Assembly (NCBI RefSeq): GCF_003703395.1
Contig: NZ_RDQN01000004.1
Coordinates: 372,001-436,000 of the forward strand
Source: Pseudoxanthomonas spadix
Lineage (GTDB): Bacteria; Pseudomonadota; Gammaproteobacteria; Xanthomonadales; Xanthomonadaceae
Direction: 5' to 3'
Length of the DNA: 64,000 bases
Below the pieces are notes generated by a model. The model did no database searches and was not told the DNA's origin. It saw only the letters and a list, made by a program, of their open reading frames with translations. Below, one piece after another: positions 36,552 to 45,479 of the stretch (positions are counted from its first letter, which is position 1; every line of letters starts with the position of its first letter). The position numbers and the translations under genes are program-made.

Positions 36552-37240
36552 CGGGTCCGCTGCCAGGCGGCGTGGAACTCAGCCTGGCCGGACAGATCGG
36601 GCAGGCTGGTGTCCAGGGTCTGCGCGGCGGCCTGCAGGCGGGCGGCGCCGACCAGGCCGCTGCTGGCGCGCAGTCGGTGCAGCTGCTGGTGCGCGCCGGC
36701 CCAGTCGCCAGCGGCCAGGGCCGCGTTGATGGCCGCGGCCTGGCCATCCAGCTCCTGCAGGAACAGCCCGCGCAGGCTCTGCAGGTGGGCCGGATTGCCG
36801 CCGAGGGCGACCAGCGCGCGGGCGTCGTCCCAGACCGGCAGGTCGTTGCTGCAGGCGCGCACCGCCGCCTGCGGCAACGGCGCGTCCAGTCCCAGCACGC
36901 TGCGCACGGCCTGGCCCAGGGCCGCGGCGCTCACCGGCTTGACGATCACCGCGGCAAAGCCCGAGGCGCACAGCGCCGCGTGCAACGCCGGGGAATGGTC
37001 GGCGGTGTGGGCCAGTGCCGGCAGCTGCGGTTGGCGGGCGCGCAGACGCCCGAGCAGCTCCTCGCCACGGCCGTCGGGCAGGTTGGCATCGACCAGGCAC
37101 AGGTCCAAGGTCTGTGCCACCGCCAGGGCCTGGGCCTGCGAGCGCGCGCCCAGCACGGTGGCAGGCAGCGCCTCCAGCGCCAGGCGCATGAATTCGTGGG
37201 TGGTGGGGTCGTCTTCGACCAGCAGGATCCGTGGCGTCAT
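36545..37240 (-). CDS. Response regulator with C-terminal Hpt domain
   Basis: The 231-residue protein has a receiver domain (about 1-120) with the acidic pair VEDD, phospho-acceptor Asp in CLVDANLPDG and Lys in VIVKPVSA. A histidine phosphotransfer domain follows (about 135-228) with its His in QLHRLRASSGL. Such REC-Hpt proteins relay phosphate in multistep systems. No kinase is nearby, so it is an orphan here. The extreme C-terminus lies inside a repeat element. Confidence 0.86.
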   Translation of the reverse strand: MTPRILLVEDDPTTHEFMRLALEALPATVLGARSQAQALAVAQTLDLCLVDANLPDGRGEELLGRLRARQPQLPALAHTADHSPALHAALCASGFAAVIVKPVSAAALGQAVRSVLGLDAPLPQAAVRACSNDLPVWDDARALVALGGNPAHLQSLRGLFLQELDGQAAAINAALAAGDWAGAHQQLHRLRASSGLVGAARLQAAAQTLDTSLPDLSGQAEFHAAWQRTRS

Positions 37241-37338
37241 GGCCGTGCTCCTTCCTGAATTGACGTGCCTGCACTGGCGTGCGTCCTGCGCGGTCCCTCG
37301 TGCGCCAGATGCATCTGCGACAATACCCGATTCCCTGC

Positions 37339-38697
37339 ATGCCGCCAGAGCGTCACGTGGCCCGTTCCCCGCGCATCGACAAGACCCCCTTTGAACTGTC
37401 CATCCACGACCTCAGCCACGACGGCCGTGGCGTGGGCCGCCGCCCTTCGGCCGTGCAGGGCCAATCGGGCAAGGCGGTGTTCGTCTCCGGCGCGCTGCCG
37501 GGCGAGCGCGTCCTGGTCGAACAGACCGCGCGCAGCCGCCAGTTCGACCAGGCCCGCACCCTGAAGGTGCTCGAGGCATCGCCCGACCGCGTCGACCCAC
37601 GCTGCCCGCATTTCGGCACCTGCGGCGGCTGCGTGCTGCAGCACCTGGACCCGACCCGGCAGATCGCCGCCAAGCAGCACACGCTGTTGGAAAACCTGGA
37701 GCGGATCGGCCACGTCAAGCCCGAGTCGGTGCTGCCGGCGCTGACAGAGGGCAGCTGGGGCTACCGCCGCAAGGGCCGGTTCTCGGTCCGCCGGGTGGAG
37801 AAGAAGGACAGGACCCTGATCGGTTTCCGCGAGCAGGATCCGCGCTTTGTGGCCGACCTGCGCCAGTGCCATACGCTGATCCCGCAGATCGGTTTCAGGA
37901 TCCAAGCGCTCGGCGCCCTGGTCGACAGCCTGGACGGGCGCGCGGATATCCCGCAGATCGAGTTCATCGCCGGCGATGAGGCCATCGCCCTGGTCGTGCG
38001 CCACCTCAATCCACTGACGCCGGCGGACCTGGACCGGCTCACCGCCTTCGCCCAGGCCGAGAACTTCGCCATCTTCCTGCAGCCCGGCGGCAACCATACC
38101 GTGCATCCGCTGTGGCCGGCGCAGGTGCCGCTGTCGTTCCGATTGGCGCGGTGGGATGTGGAACTGGCGTTCCGGCCGCTGGACTTCATCCAGGTCAACG
38201 CCAGGCTCAACGAGAAGATGATCGCCCACGCCTTGAGCCTGCTCGACCCGCAGCCGGGCGAGCGGGTGCTGGACCTGTTCTGCGGGCTGGGCAACTTCAC
38301 CCTGCCGCTGGCGCGCCTGGTGGGCGAGGTGGTCGGCGTGGAAGGCGAGGCCGGCCTGGTCGCCCGTGCCAGGGACAACGCCCAGCGCAACGGCCTGGCC
38401 AATGCGCAGTTTTACGCCGCCGACCTGACCTTGGACCAGCGCAATGCACCGTGGATGAAACAGGGCCTGGACAAGCTGTTGCTGGACCCGCCGCGCTCGG
38501 GCGCGATCGAGGTGCTCAGGCAGCTGCCGCTGAAGCAGTTCGAGCGCATCGTCTACGTCAGCTGCCATCCCGGCTCGCTGGCGCGCGATGCCGGCTACCT
38601 GGTCAACGAATGCGGCTTCAGGCTGGTCAGTGCCGGGGTGATGGACATGTTCCCGCACACCGCGCACGTGGAGTCGATCGCCCTGTTCCAGCGCTGA
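37339..38697 (+). CDS. rlmD: 23S rRNA (uracil-1939-C5)-methyltransferase RlmD
   Basis: A 452-residue TrmA-family enzyme with an N-terminal TRAM domain, the [4Fe-4S] cysteines CPHFGTCGGC (about 85-95), the SAM motif VLDLFCGLGNFTLPLA and the catalytic Cys in YVSCHPGSLARD. It methylates U1939 of 23S rRNA. ATG 37339 was chosen; a GTG at 37357 is also possible. Divergent from the REC-Hpt gene. Confidence 0.94.
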   Translation: MPPERHVARSPRIDKTPFELSIHDLSHDGRGVGRRPSAVQGQSGKAVFVSGALPGERVLVEQTARSRQFDQARTLKVLEASPDRVDPRCPHFGTCGGCVLQHLDPTRQIAAKQHTLLENLERIGHVKPESVLPALTEGSWGYRRKGRFSVRRVEKKDRTLIGFREQDPRFVADLRQCHTLIPQIGFRIQALGALVDSLDGRADIPQIEFIAGDEAIALVVRHLNPLTPADLDRLTAFAQAENFAIFLQPGGNHTVHPLWPAQVPLSFRLARWDVELAFRPLDFIQVNARLNEKMIAHALSLLDPQPGERVLDLFCGLGNFTLPLARLVGEVVGVEGEAGLVARARDNAQRNGLANAQFYAADLTLDQRNAPWMKQGLDKLLLDPPRSGAIEVLRQLPLKQFERIVYVSCHPGSLARDAGYLVNECGFRLVSAGVMDMFPHTAHVESIALFQR

Positions 38698-38742
38698 GGC
38701 AGGCAGCCTTCCACCGCTCCACCCACCAACCCGAGACCGCCC

Positions 38743-39261
38743 ATGGGGATCGAAATCGAGCGCAAGTTCCTGCTGGCCAACGATGGCTGGCGCGCCGCGG
38801 TGCATCGGGCCATCCCGATGGCCCAGGGCTATCTCAACGACCTGGCCGTGGTGGAAGGCGGCGCGCAGAAGGCCTCGGTGCGGGTGCGCGTCGAAGGGCA
38901 GAGCGCCACGCTGAACTTCAAGTCGCGCCAGGCCGGCCACACCCGCCAGGAGTTCGAATATCCGATCCCGGTGGCCGATGCCCGGGCCCTGCTCGAGCTG
39001 TGCGTGGGCGGCCTGGTCGAAAAGACCCGCCACCTGGTGCAGGTCGGTGCCCACCTGTGGGAAATCGACGAGTTCACCGGCGACAACGCTGGCCTGGTGG
39101 TGGCCGAGATCGAACTGGGCCACGCCGACGAGGCCTTCGAACGTCCGCCCTGGCTGGGCCGGCAGGTCACCGATCGCCTGCGCTATTACAATCTCGCCCT
39201 GGCCGGGCGGCCGTATTCGCAATGGAGCGAAGACGAGCGCAACGCGGCCGACGTCGAATAA
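38743..39261 (+). CDS. CYTH domain-containing protein
   Basis: The 172-residue protein begins with the CYTH hallmark EIERKF (ExExK), then alternating charged strands (VRVRVEG, NFKSR, WEIDEF, VVAEIEL). CYTH proteins act on triphosphorylated substrates such as inorganic triphosphate, thiamine triphosphate or ATP. The short single-domain form suggests a triphosphatase; the substrate is not known. Just upstream of nagZ by 13 nt. Confidence 0.9.
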   Translation: MGIEIERKFLLANDGWRAAVHRAIPMAQGYLNDLAVVEGGAQKASVRVRVEGQSATLNFKSRQAGHTRQEFEYPIPVADARALLELCVGGLVEKTRHLVQVGAHLWEIDEFTGDNAGLVVAEIELGHADEAFERPPWLGRQVTDRLRYYNLALAGRPYSQWSEDERNAADVE

Positions 39262-39274
39262 GGACCACCTGCCC

Positions 39275-40276
39275 ATGCTTGCAATCGGCATCGCCGGCAC
39301 CGAACTGGCCGCCCACGAGCACCACTGGCTGCAGCACGACGCCGTGGCCGGGGTGGTGCTGTTTGCGCGCAACTTCATCTCGCGCCAGCAGGTGAGCGAG
39401 CTGTCGGCCGCGATCCGCGCCGCCGTCCCACGCCCACTGCTGATCTGCGTGGACCAGGAGGGCGGGCGCGTGCAGCGCTTCGGCGACGGCTACGCCACCC
39501 TGCCGCCGCTGCAGGTGTTCGGCGACCTGTACGCCACCGATCCGGCCGGCGCGCTGGAGCTGGCGCGCGAGCATGCCTGGCTGATGGCCAGCCAGGTGCG
39601 CGCCAGTGGCGTGGACCTGAGCTTTGCGCCGGTGGTGGACCTGGGTCGCGGCAACAAGGCCATCGGCTCTCGCGCCTTCCACGCCGATCCGCAGGTGGTG
39701 GCCGCCTTTACCCGCGCCTACGTGCGCGGCATGCACGAAGCCGACATGGCCGCCACGCTCAAGCATTTTCCCGGGCATGGCACGGTGGCCGAGGATACCC
39801 ATTTGGACAGCGCCATCGATCCGCGCCCGCTGGCGGTGCTGCAGGCCGAGGACCTGGTGCCGTTTGCCGCGGGCATTCAGGCCGGCGCCGATGCGGTGAT
39901 GATGGCCCACGTGGTGTATCCGGCCGTGGCGCCGGAACCTGCCGGATGCTCGCCGCGGTGGATCCATCTGCTGCGCCAGGACATGGGCTTTCGCGGGGTG
40001 GTGTTTTCCGACGACATCTCCATGGCCGCCGCGCATGCGGCTGGCGGCGTCGCCCAGCGCGTCACCCGGCACCTGGATGCCGGCTGCGACGTGGTCCTGG
40101 CCTGCCAGCCGGAGGTGGTCGAAGACGCCCTGCGCGCCGTGCAGGGCCGCCGCCTCAATACCGCCGCGCTGATCGGACTGATCGGCCGCGGCCCGCGCGC
40201 GTGGGAAGGCCTGCTGGCCGATACGCGTTACGACACCGCGCTCGCGCGCCTGCCATCTTCCAAGGGAACCGCCTGA
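39275..40276 (+). CDS. nagZ: Beta-N-acetylhexosaminidase NagZ
   Basis: A 333-residue GH3 cytosolic enzyme that removes GlcNAc from muropeptides during cell-wall recycling. It has the FVDQEGGRVQRF-like VDQEGGRVQRF, the KHFPGHGTVAEDTH loop with the catalytic His, and the Asp nucleophile in FSDDISM. NagZ products can induce AmpC-type beta-lactamases in relatives. It overlaps hpt by one base (TGATG). Confidence 0.95.
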   Translation: MLAIGIAGTELAAHEHHWLQHDAVAGVVLFARNFISRQQVSELSAAIRAAVPRPLLICVDQEGGRVQRFGDGYATLPPLQVFGDLYATDPAGALELAREHAWLMASQVRASGVDLSFAPVVDLGRGNKAIGSRAFHADPQVVAAFTRAYVRGMHEADMAATLKHFPGHGTVAEDTHLDSAIDPRPLAVLQAEDLVPFAAGIQAGADAVMMAHVVYPAVAPEPAGCSPRWIHLLRQDMGFRGVVFSDDISMAAAHAAGGVAQRVTRHLDAGCDVVLACQPEVVEDALRAVQGRRLNTAALIGLIGRGPRAWEGLLADTRYDTALARLPSSKGTA

Positions 40277-40842
40277 TGCCCGATACCGCCCCCACCATCC
40301 GCCAGGCCCTGGCCAACGCCGACCTGCTGGTGGACCGCCCCACCATCGACGCGGCCATCGTCAGGATGGCCGATGCCATCGCCTGTGACTACGCCGGCGA
40401 GGTGCCGGTGTTCCTGACCATCATGCACGGCGGCCTGCCGTTCGCCGGCCAGCTGTCGCTGGAGCTGGGCCTGCGCGGGCTGGACCTGCAGTACGACTAC
40501 CTGCATGCCACCCGCTACCGCGGCCAGACCGATGGCGGCGAACTGGTCTGGAAGCACCGCCCGGCCACCGCCCTGTACGGGCGCCGGGTGCTGCTGGTCG
40601 ATGACATCCTGGACGAAGGCCTGACCCTTTTGGCGGTGTGCCAGTGGTGCCTGGAACAGGGCGCCACCGACGTGCGCATCGCGGTGCTGACGCGCAAGCG
40701 CCACGGCCGCGCGGTGGTCGAGGTCGGCGCCGACTATGTCGGTGTCGAAGTGCCGGATCGCTACGTGTTCGGATTTGGCATGGACGTGCACGAGCACCTG
40801 CGCAACCTGCCGGCGATCTACGCGGTGAAGGAGGGCAAATGA
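40276..40842 (+). CDS. hpt: Hypoxanthine-guanine phosphoribosyltransferase
   Basis: A 188-residue type I PRTase with the PRPP-binding motif VLLVDDILDEGLT (about 112-124) and the TIMHGGLPFAG loop. It salvages hypoxanthine or guanine with PRPP. Its place just before the methylthioinosine phosphorylase fits well: that enzyme releases hypoxanthine, which this one can recapture. Confidence 0.9.
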   Translation: MPDTAPTIRQALANADLLVDRPTIDAAIVRMADAIACDYAGEVPVFLTIMHGGLPFAGQLSLELGLRGLDLQYDYLHATRYRGQTDGGELVWKHRPATALYGRRVLLVDDILDEGLTLLAVCQWCLEQGATDVRIAVLTRKRHGRAVVEVGADYVGVEVPDRYVFGFGMDVHEHLRNLPAIYAVKEGK

Positions 40843-41585
40843 GTCAGCACATTGCCCTGGCCATCATCGGCGGCACCGGCGTCTACAGCCTGGCCACGCT
40901 CGATGACGTGGAAACCCGCCACCTCGACACGCCCTACGGCGTGCCGTCCGGGCCGGTCCGTGTGGGCACCGTGCTGGGCAGGCGCGTGGCGTTCCTGGCC
41001 CGGCATGGCGAAGACCACGCGCTGCCGCCGCACAGGATCAACTACCGCGCCAACCTGGCCGCACTCAAGTCGCTCGGCGCCACCCGCGTGCTGGCGCTCA
41101 ACACCGTTGGCGGCATCACCGAGCGCTTCGGCCCGCGCGCGCTGGCCTGCCCGGACCAGCTGATCGACTACACCTGGGGCCGCATTTCCACCCTGTGCGA
41201 GGAAGGTGGCCAGGTGCTGCACGTGGATTTCGGCGAACCCTACGCCCCGATGCTCCGGCACAAGATCCTGGCCGCCGCGCGGGTCACCGGCGTCAAGGTG
41301 GTCGACGGCGGCTGCTACGGCGTCACCCAGGGCCCGCGCCTGGAAACCCGGGCCGAAATCGCGCGCCTGCGCCGCGATGGCTGCGACCTGGTCGGCATGA
41401 CCGGCATGCCCGAAGCGGGCCTGGCGCGTGAGCTCGGCCTGGACTACGCCTGCCTGGCGATCGTGGCCAACTGGGCCGCCGGCTGCGGCGGCGGCGAGGA
41501 GATCACCATGGCCGAAGTGCTGGCCAACGTCCAGGCCGCTTCGGCCGGCATGGCCGAGCTGGTGGGCGAACTGGCGCGCGGGTGA
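40839..41585 (+). CDS. mtnP: S-methyl-5'-thioinosine phosphorylase
   Basis: A 248-residue nucleoside phosphorylase of the MTAP/PNP family ([42 protein letters not shown]). Where MTAP has Asp residues for adenine it has an Asn ([11 protein letters not shown]), which fits a 6-oxopurine substrate as in the Pseudomonas aeruginosa PA3004 enzyme. It would act in methionine/purine salvage with hpt. nagZ also neighbours it in Pseudomonas. Overlaps hpt by 4 nt. Confidence 0.87.
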   Translation: MSQHIALAIIGGTGVYSLATLDDVETRHLDTPYGVPSGPVRVGTVLGRRVAFLARHGEDHALPPHRINYRANLAALKSLGATRVLALNTVGGITERFGPRALACPDQLIDYTWGRISTLCEEGGQVLHVDFGEPYAPMLRHKILAAARVTGVKVVDGGCYGVTQGPRLETRAEIARLRRDGCDLVGMTGMPEAGLARELGLDYACLAIVANWAAGCGGGEEITMAEVLANVQAASAGMAELVGELARG

Positions 41586-41677
41586 TTGTCAAGCCGGCCG
41601 CGGCTTTGCATACTCGGGTTGGTACGGCTGCCCAGCCGTGCCACCACCATCGATCCAATCTGGGGAAACAAGCAGCT

Positions 41678-41884
41678 ATGCCGTACGGTACCGTCAAGTG
41701 GTTCAACGATGCGAAAGGCTTCGGATTCATCGCGCCGGAAGATGGCAGCGCCGATGTCTTTGCACATCACACCGCGATCAACGCAAAAGGCTTCCGCACC
41801 CTGCAGGAAGGCCAGCGCGTGAGCTACGAGGTGACACAGGGACCGAAGGGCGCACAGGCGTCCAACATCACCCCGGTCACCTGA
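41678..41884 (+). CDS. Cold-shock domain protein
   Basis: A 68-residue CspA-type protein with RNP1 KGFGFI and an altered RNP2 DVFAHHT (usually DVFVHF). It binds single-stranded RNA or DNA. The 92-nt untranslated stretch before the ATG could hold regulatory structure. A strong terminator ends the gene. Confidence 0.94.
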   Translation: MPYGTVKWFNDAKGFGFIAPEDGSADVFAHHTAINAKGFRTLQEGQRVSYEVTQGPKGAQASNITPVT

Positions 41885-41910
41885 AGAAGCAACCAACAGG
41901 GATTTCTTGA

Positions 41911-41933
41911 ACCCCGCTTCGGCGGGGTTTTTT
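41911..41933 (+). terminator. Intrinsic terminator after the cold-shock gene
   Basis: ACCCCGC-TTCG-GCGGGGT followed by a T-run: a 7-bp stem on a stable tetraloop. Confidence 0.95.
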
Positions 41934-42206
41934 GTAGCGGGCCAAGGCCGCGCACGGCCTGATCGCGTCGAAGGCGCTGGGCACTGGCCTGCGCATGTTC
42001 GGCAGCCCCTTCCATCACGGCCCATCGGCCAGGCTGGCGTGGAAGTCGGCTGTTGCGCCGTCCCTGCCGGTCGTGCCGGCCTCGCCGAGCTCGATCGCCG
42101 GCGCGGGCGGTGACACGGGCCTTGCTGGAACGCAGGGTTGCAGGGCGTTGCGCTTTGCCCGCGGACCTGCCGGTGCCATGTTGTGGGCAGTCAACGGAGC
42201 CCTTGC
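41934..42206 (+). other. Non-coding gap before the pirin gene
   Basis: About 270 bp with open frames but no recognisable protein, no RNA gene and no clear promoter. It should carry the pirin promoter. Confidence 0.4.
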
Positions 42207-43061
42207 ATGAACGCCCAACGCAGTTCCGCCCGCATCCTGCGCACCGTGCGCGGCCAGCCGACCTCCGATGGCGCGGGGGTCAAGCTCACCCGCGTGATCG
42301 GCACCGAGCAGCTGCCGGAGCTGGATCCGTTCCTGCTGCTGGACCAGTTCGGCACCGACCGGCCGCAGGACTATCTGGCCGGCTTCCCCGAACATCCGCA
42401 TCGCGGGTTCGAGACGGTGACCTACATGCTGGACGGACGCATGCGCCACCGCGACAACCACGGCAACCAGGGTTTGCTCACGCCCGGCAGCGTGCAGTGG
42501 ATGACGGCCGGTCGCGGCCTGGTGCATTCGGAAATGCCCGAGCAGGAATCGGGCCGGTTGCGCGGCTTCCAGCTGTGGGTGAACCTGCCGGCGCGCGAGA
42601 AGATGACCAGCCCCAGGTACCAGGAGTTCGCACCCGACCAGATCCCGGCGACCACGCCGGCGCCCGGGGTCATGGTCAAGGTGATCGCCGGGGCGGTGGG
42701 CGAGGTGGTCGGCCCGATCGTGCAGCCGGCCACCGATCCGCTGTACCTGGACATCGCGCTGGAAGCCGGCGCCGGCTGGGAATACGCCTTGCCCCAAGGC
42801 CACAACGCCTTTGCCTACGCCTACGAAGGCGCGGTCACGGTGGGCGAGGACGATGCCACCGGCGCGCTGGAGAGCCATACCCTGGCGGTGCTCGGTGGCG
42901 GGGAGCGGCTGCCGCTGCGTGCCGGCCCGCAGGGCGCGCGCCTGATCCTGGTGGCGGGCCGTCCGCTGCGCGAGCCAGTGGCGCGGCATGGGCCGTTCGT
43001 GATGAACACCAGGCAGGAGCTGATGCAGGCGGTGGCCGATTTCCGGGAAGGGCGCTTCTGA
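42207..43061 (+). CDS. Pirin family protein
   Basis: A 284-residue bicupin. The N-terminal cupin has the iron-ligand motifs HPHRGFETVTY and HSEMP (His, His, His, Glu), and the C-terminal Pirin_C domain follows. Members act as quercetin dioxygenases or redox-sensitive regulators; which applies here is not visible. Ends just before a bidirectional terminator. Confidence 0.92.
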   Translation: MNAQRSSARILRTVRGQPTSDGAGVKLTRVIGTEQLPELDPFLLLDQFGTDRPQDYLAGFPEHPHRGFETVTYMLDGRMRHRDNHGNQGLLTPGSVQWMTAGRGLVHSEMPEQESGRLRGFQLWVNLPAREKMTSPRYQEFAPDQIPATTPAPGVMVKVIAGAVGEVVGPIVQPATDPLYLDIALEAGAGWEYALPQGHNAFAYAYEGAVTVGEDDATGALESHTLAVLGGGERLPLRAGPQGARLILVAGRPLREPVARHGPFVMNTRQELMQAVADFREGRF

Positions 43062-43083
43062 GCCGCGGCACAGCATGTCCTTG

Positions 43084-43121
43084 AACGAACAAGGCCGCGC
43101 GAACGAGCGGCCTTGTTCGTT
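43084..43121. terminator. Bidirectional terminator hairpin
   Basis: A perfect 15-bp stem (AACGAACAAGGCCGC and its complement) with an 8-nt loop between two convergent genes. Confidence 0.88.
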
Positions 43122-43145
43122 GCTGCGCCTGGACGCGGCGGGGGG

Positions 43146-43607
43146 TCAGTCGACGCGGTGGGTGTCGGCGACCGGGCGGTTCGGGTCGAACTGCAGGTTG
43201 CGCACCGTGGCCATGCTGGTTTCCAGTGCGGCCTGGTTGGGGGCATCGATCCAGATCTGGGCGTAGCGGTCATTGTCCAGTTCGATCACCGCCAGGCGGG
43301 TCTGCGCGTCGGGTCGGTTGGCGATCTGCGCGTGGTACCAACGCGCCTGGTGGCCGTCGATCACGCCCTTTTCCTCGCGCGCGCCGCTGGGCTTGTCCGG
43401 CGCCTTGCTGGTCAGCATCACGCCGAAGGCCTGCGCACCCTGGGCATCGAGGGCCTTGCAGATCAGCAGGCTGCCGCTGCCACTGCGTTCCCAGTGCAGG
43501 GCAGTTCCCACCGGCAGGGTCGGACAGGTCATGGCGGACTGGGCCAGGCACATCGGCGCGGCCAGCAACAGCAACAGGCCAGTAGCGGAAACAAGGCGTG
43601 CCTTCAT
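43146..43607 (-). CDS. Secreted protein of unknown function
   Basis: A 153-residue protein with a clear signal peptide (LLLLLAAPMCLA, cleavage near residue 23) and a compact mature part containing two Cys (about 28 and 50), which could form a disulfide. I do not recognise the domain. Expected in the periplasm. Confidence 0.7.
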   Translation of the reverse strand: MKARLVSATGLLLLLAAPMCLAQSAMTCPTLPVGTALHWERSGSGSLLICKALDAQGAQAFGVMLTSKAPDKPSGAREEKGVIDGHQARWYHAQIANRPDAQTRLAVIELDNDRYAQIWIDAPNQAALETSMATVRNLQFDPNRPVADTHRVD

Positions 43608-43956
43608 CGAACAGTCCCCAGGTGTGCCGCGCGCCGGCAGGCGAGGCGGGATGGATCGTGGACGCAACGTCCGGGACAGCCTGCTTCCCCGTTTCCCTGC
43701 AGGCGTTTGCGCATCCGTCCGGCCGACGCGTGAGTTCGGGCGGCAGCGATGGCCGGTACACGGCGCACAGTTGCCCCGCGCCGCACCATAAGCCAATCCT
43801 GGGCAGCGTGACAAATCCGCGACGGGCGGTCCTTGAGACTGTGCGCTGGTTCAATGTTCCGGCAATGGGATGAACGTCGGATCGCGCCGATCCTGCCGCA
43901 ACGGCCGGCTGCGGCACGCCAGCCCGGCCAAGCGCCGATTGTCCACCTGCCTTTTC
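43608..43956. other. 349-bp gap without a supported gene
   Basis: Both strands are open in places but translations are low-complexity and Arg/Pro-rich. It lies between the nfi stop and the start of the 43146-43607 gene (both minus strand) and should contain the promoter of the latter. Nothing else seen. Confidence 0.4.
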
Positions 43957-44652
43957 CTAGCGCTGGCCGGCTGGCGCCGGCATGACGCCGCGGCGCGAGG
44001 CCAGGCGGTCGGCCAGGCGCGTGGGTTCGGGCAGGCGGTAGCCGCGCAACAGCGCCATGACCCGTTCGCGCGCGCCGTCCATCGAGACCCGATGGCCCGG
44101 GGATACCACCAATGGATTGCAGCGTGCCTTGCTGCGCAGCATCCAGGCGATCTGCTCGCCGTTGTGGACCAGCGGCGTGTGCGCGCCGGGCTGCGGGCCT
44201 GGCGGCTCGAAGCGCCCGCACAGGACCTTCTTGGCCACGCCGATGGTCGGCAGTCCGGTGGCCAGGCCGAAATGCGCGGCGATGCCCAGCCGGCGCGGAT
44301 GGGCGATGCCCTGACCATCGACCAGCACCAGCTCGGGCACCTGCGCCAGCCGCTGCAGGGCAGCCAGCAGGGCCGGCAGTTCGCGGAAGCTCAGCAGCCC
44401 GGGCACGTACGGCATCGAGGTCGGCACGCGCTCGACCACGCTGTCCAGCAGCTGCAGCGTGGTGCCGTCCAGCAGCACCGCGGCGGCGCGGGTGGTTGCA
44501 CCTTGGTCCTCGAAACCGACATCCAAGCCGGCGATGGTGCGCGGTGCCGCCGGCGCTTCATCGACCAGCCGCAGCTGGGTAGCCAGCTGGGTCTGCAGGC
44601 GGCGCGCGCCCTCGATGCTGCCGTCCCAGTCGCCGAATGCGGACCGGCTCAT
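43957..44652 (-). CDS. nfi: Endonuclease V
   Basis: The 231-residue enzyme nicks DNA 3' to deoxyinosine. It has the catalytic Asp in AGLDVGFED (E. coli Asp35 position), Glu in [10 protein letters not shown] and Asp in [14 protein letters not shown] (Asp110 position). The ATG at 44652 overlaps the stop of the upstream phosphatase-like gene by 4 nt. Confidence 0.94.
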   Translation of the reverse strand: MSRSAFGDWDGSIEGARRLQTQLATQLRLVDEAPAAPRTIAGLDVGFEDQGATTRAAAVLLDGTTLQLLDSVVERVPTSMPYVPGLLSFRELPALLAALQRLAQVPELVLVDGQGIAHPRRLGIAAHFGLATGLPTIGVAKKVLCGRFEPPGPQPGAHTPLVHNGEQIAWMLRSKARCNPLVVSPGHRVSMDGARERVMALLRGYRLPEPTRLADRLASRRGVMPAPAGQR

Positions 44653-45206
44653 GGCGGTGCGCCGTAGCGCCGGTCCTCCACCCGCACCGGGCTGCCGGCC
44701 ACGGCCGTGATGCGGATCAGGCGGTCGGTTTCGCCGGCCTGCAGCGGCCTGACCGTGCAATTGCACAGCGCATTGGCCAGCGGGGCGATGGCTTCAGGCT
44801 CACCGGCCACCAGCACCTGGCCGCGGTGTTGCTGGCGCCACTGGCGTGCGGTCTGGTCCAGCGGGCCGCGCGAAAAATAGCGCGAGAGCTTCAGGTCACC
44901 GCGCGCCTGCAGGGTCGGCATCACGGTCTGCTGGGTGCGGCGGAATTCATCGGCGTAGACCGCCTCCAGCGGCACATCCCGAAGCTGCCGTGCCAGCGCT
45001 TGGGCGCGCGCCCGGCCTGTGGGTGAAAGCGCCGGATCGTCCGGGTCGTCCTCGGCGGTTTCCGCATGCGGCACCAGGATGAAGACTGTCTCGGCATCTG
45101 CATGGGCGGGCAGGACGGCCGCTGGGCTGGTCGGTGCAGACGCGCAGGCCGCAAGCAGGCCCATCATCGCCACACACGCCAAGTGGAGGGCGCGAGGCCA
45201 CGCCAT
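44649..45206 (-). CDS. Histidine-phosphatase-like lipoprotein lacking catalytic residues
   Basis: A 185-residue protein with a lipobox LAAC (Cys21). The fold is that of the phosphoglycerate mutase/SixA histidine phosphatases: [25 protein letters not shown]. The RHG/RHA motif reads PHAE, losing the Arg, and the second His motif (GHSNT in relatives) reads GEPEA. One catalytic His remains. It is therefore probably inactive or changed in function. Overlaps nfi. Confidence 0.8.
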   Translation of the reverse strand: MAWPRALHLACVAMMGLLAACASAPTSPAAVLPAHADAETVFILVPHAETAEDDPDDPALSPTGRARAQALARQLRDVPLEAVYADEFRRTQQTVMPTLQARGDLKLSRYFSRGPLDQTARQWRQQHRGQVLVAGEPEAIAPLANALCNCTVRPLQAGETDRLIRITAVAGSPVRVEDRRYGAPP

Positions 45207-45229
45207 CGTTGCGTCCGCCGGCGCAGCCG

Positions 45230-45415
45230 TTACTGCCGCCGCGATTCGAGATGACGCCTGACCTGCTCGCTGGAGTCGCCGACTTGCTGCACCGCCGCGC
45301 GCAGGTCCTGCTCACTGACGCCCAGCTGCCGGGTCCAGTAGGTCAGCTGCCATTCCTCGGTCAGCTCGACCTTGGCGATGTCCTTGGGAATGCGGGATTC
45401 GGATGCGTTGCTCAT
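45230..45415 (-). CDS. DUF3606 domain-containing small protein
   Basis: A 61-residue soluble protein. The WTRQLGVSEQDLRAAVQQVG segment is typical of DUF3606, a short helical domain of unknown function. Start chosen at MSNASESR. It sits 23 nt upstream of the phosphatase-like lipoprotein on the same strand. Confidence 0.82.
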   Translation of the reverse strand: MSNASESRIPKDIAKVELTEEWQLTYWTRQLGVSEQDLRAAVQQVGDSSEQVRRHLESRRQ

Positions 45416-45479
45416 GGTCAATTCGTATGACGTGGCTGCTGCCAGACTGCGAGCGGCCGACGTAAAGCGGCGTGACCGA

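Noticed and set aside
35398..36747. Minus-strand frame of 449 codons across the heptad repeats and recO
   Set aside because: Its translation is low-complexity in the repeats and antisense to recO elsewhere.
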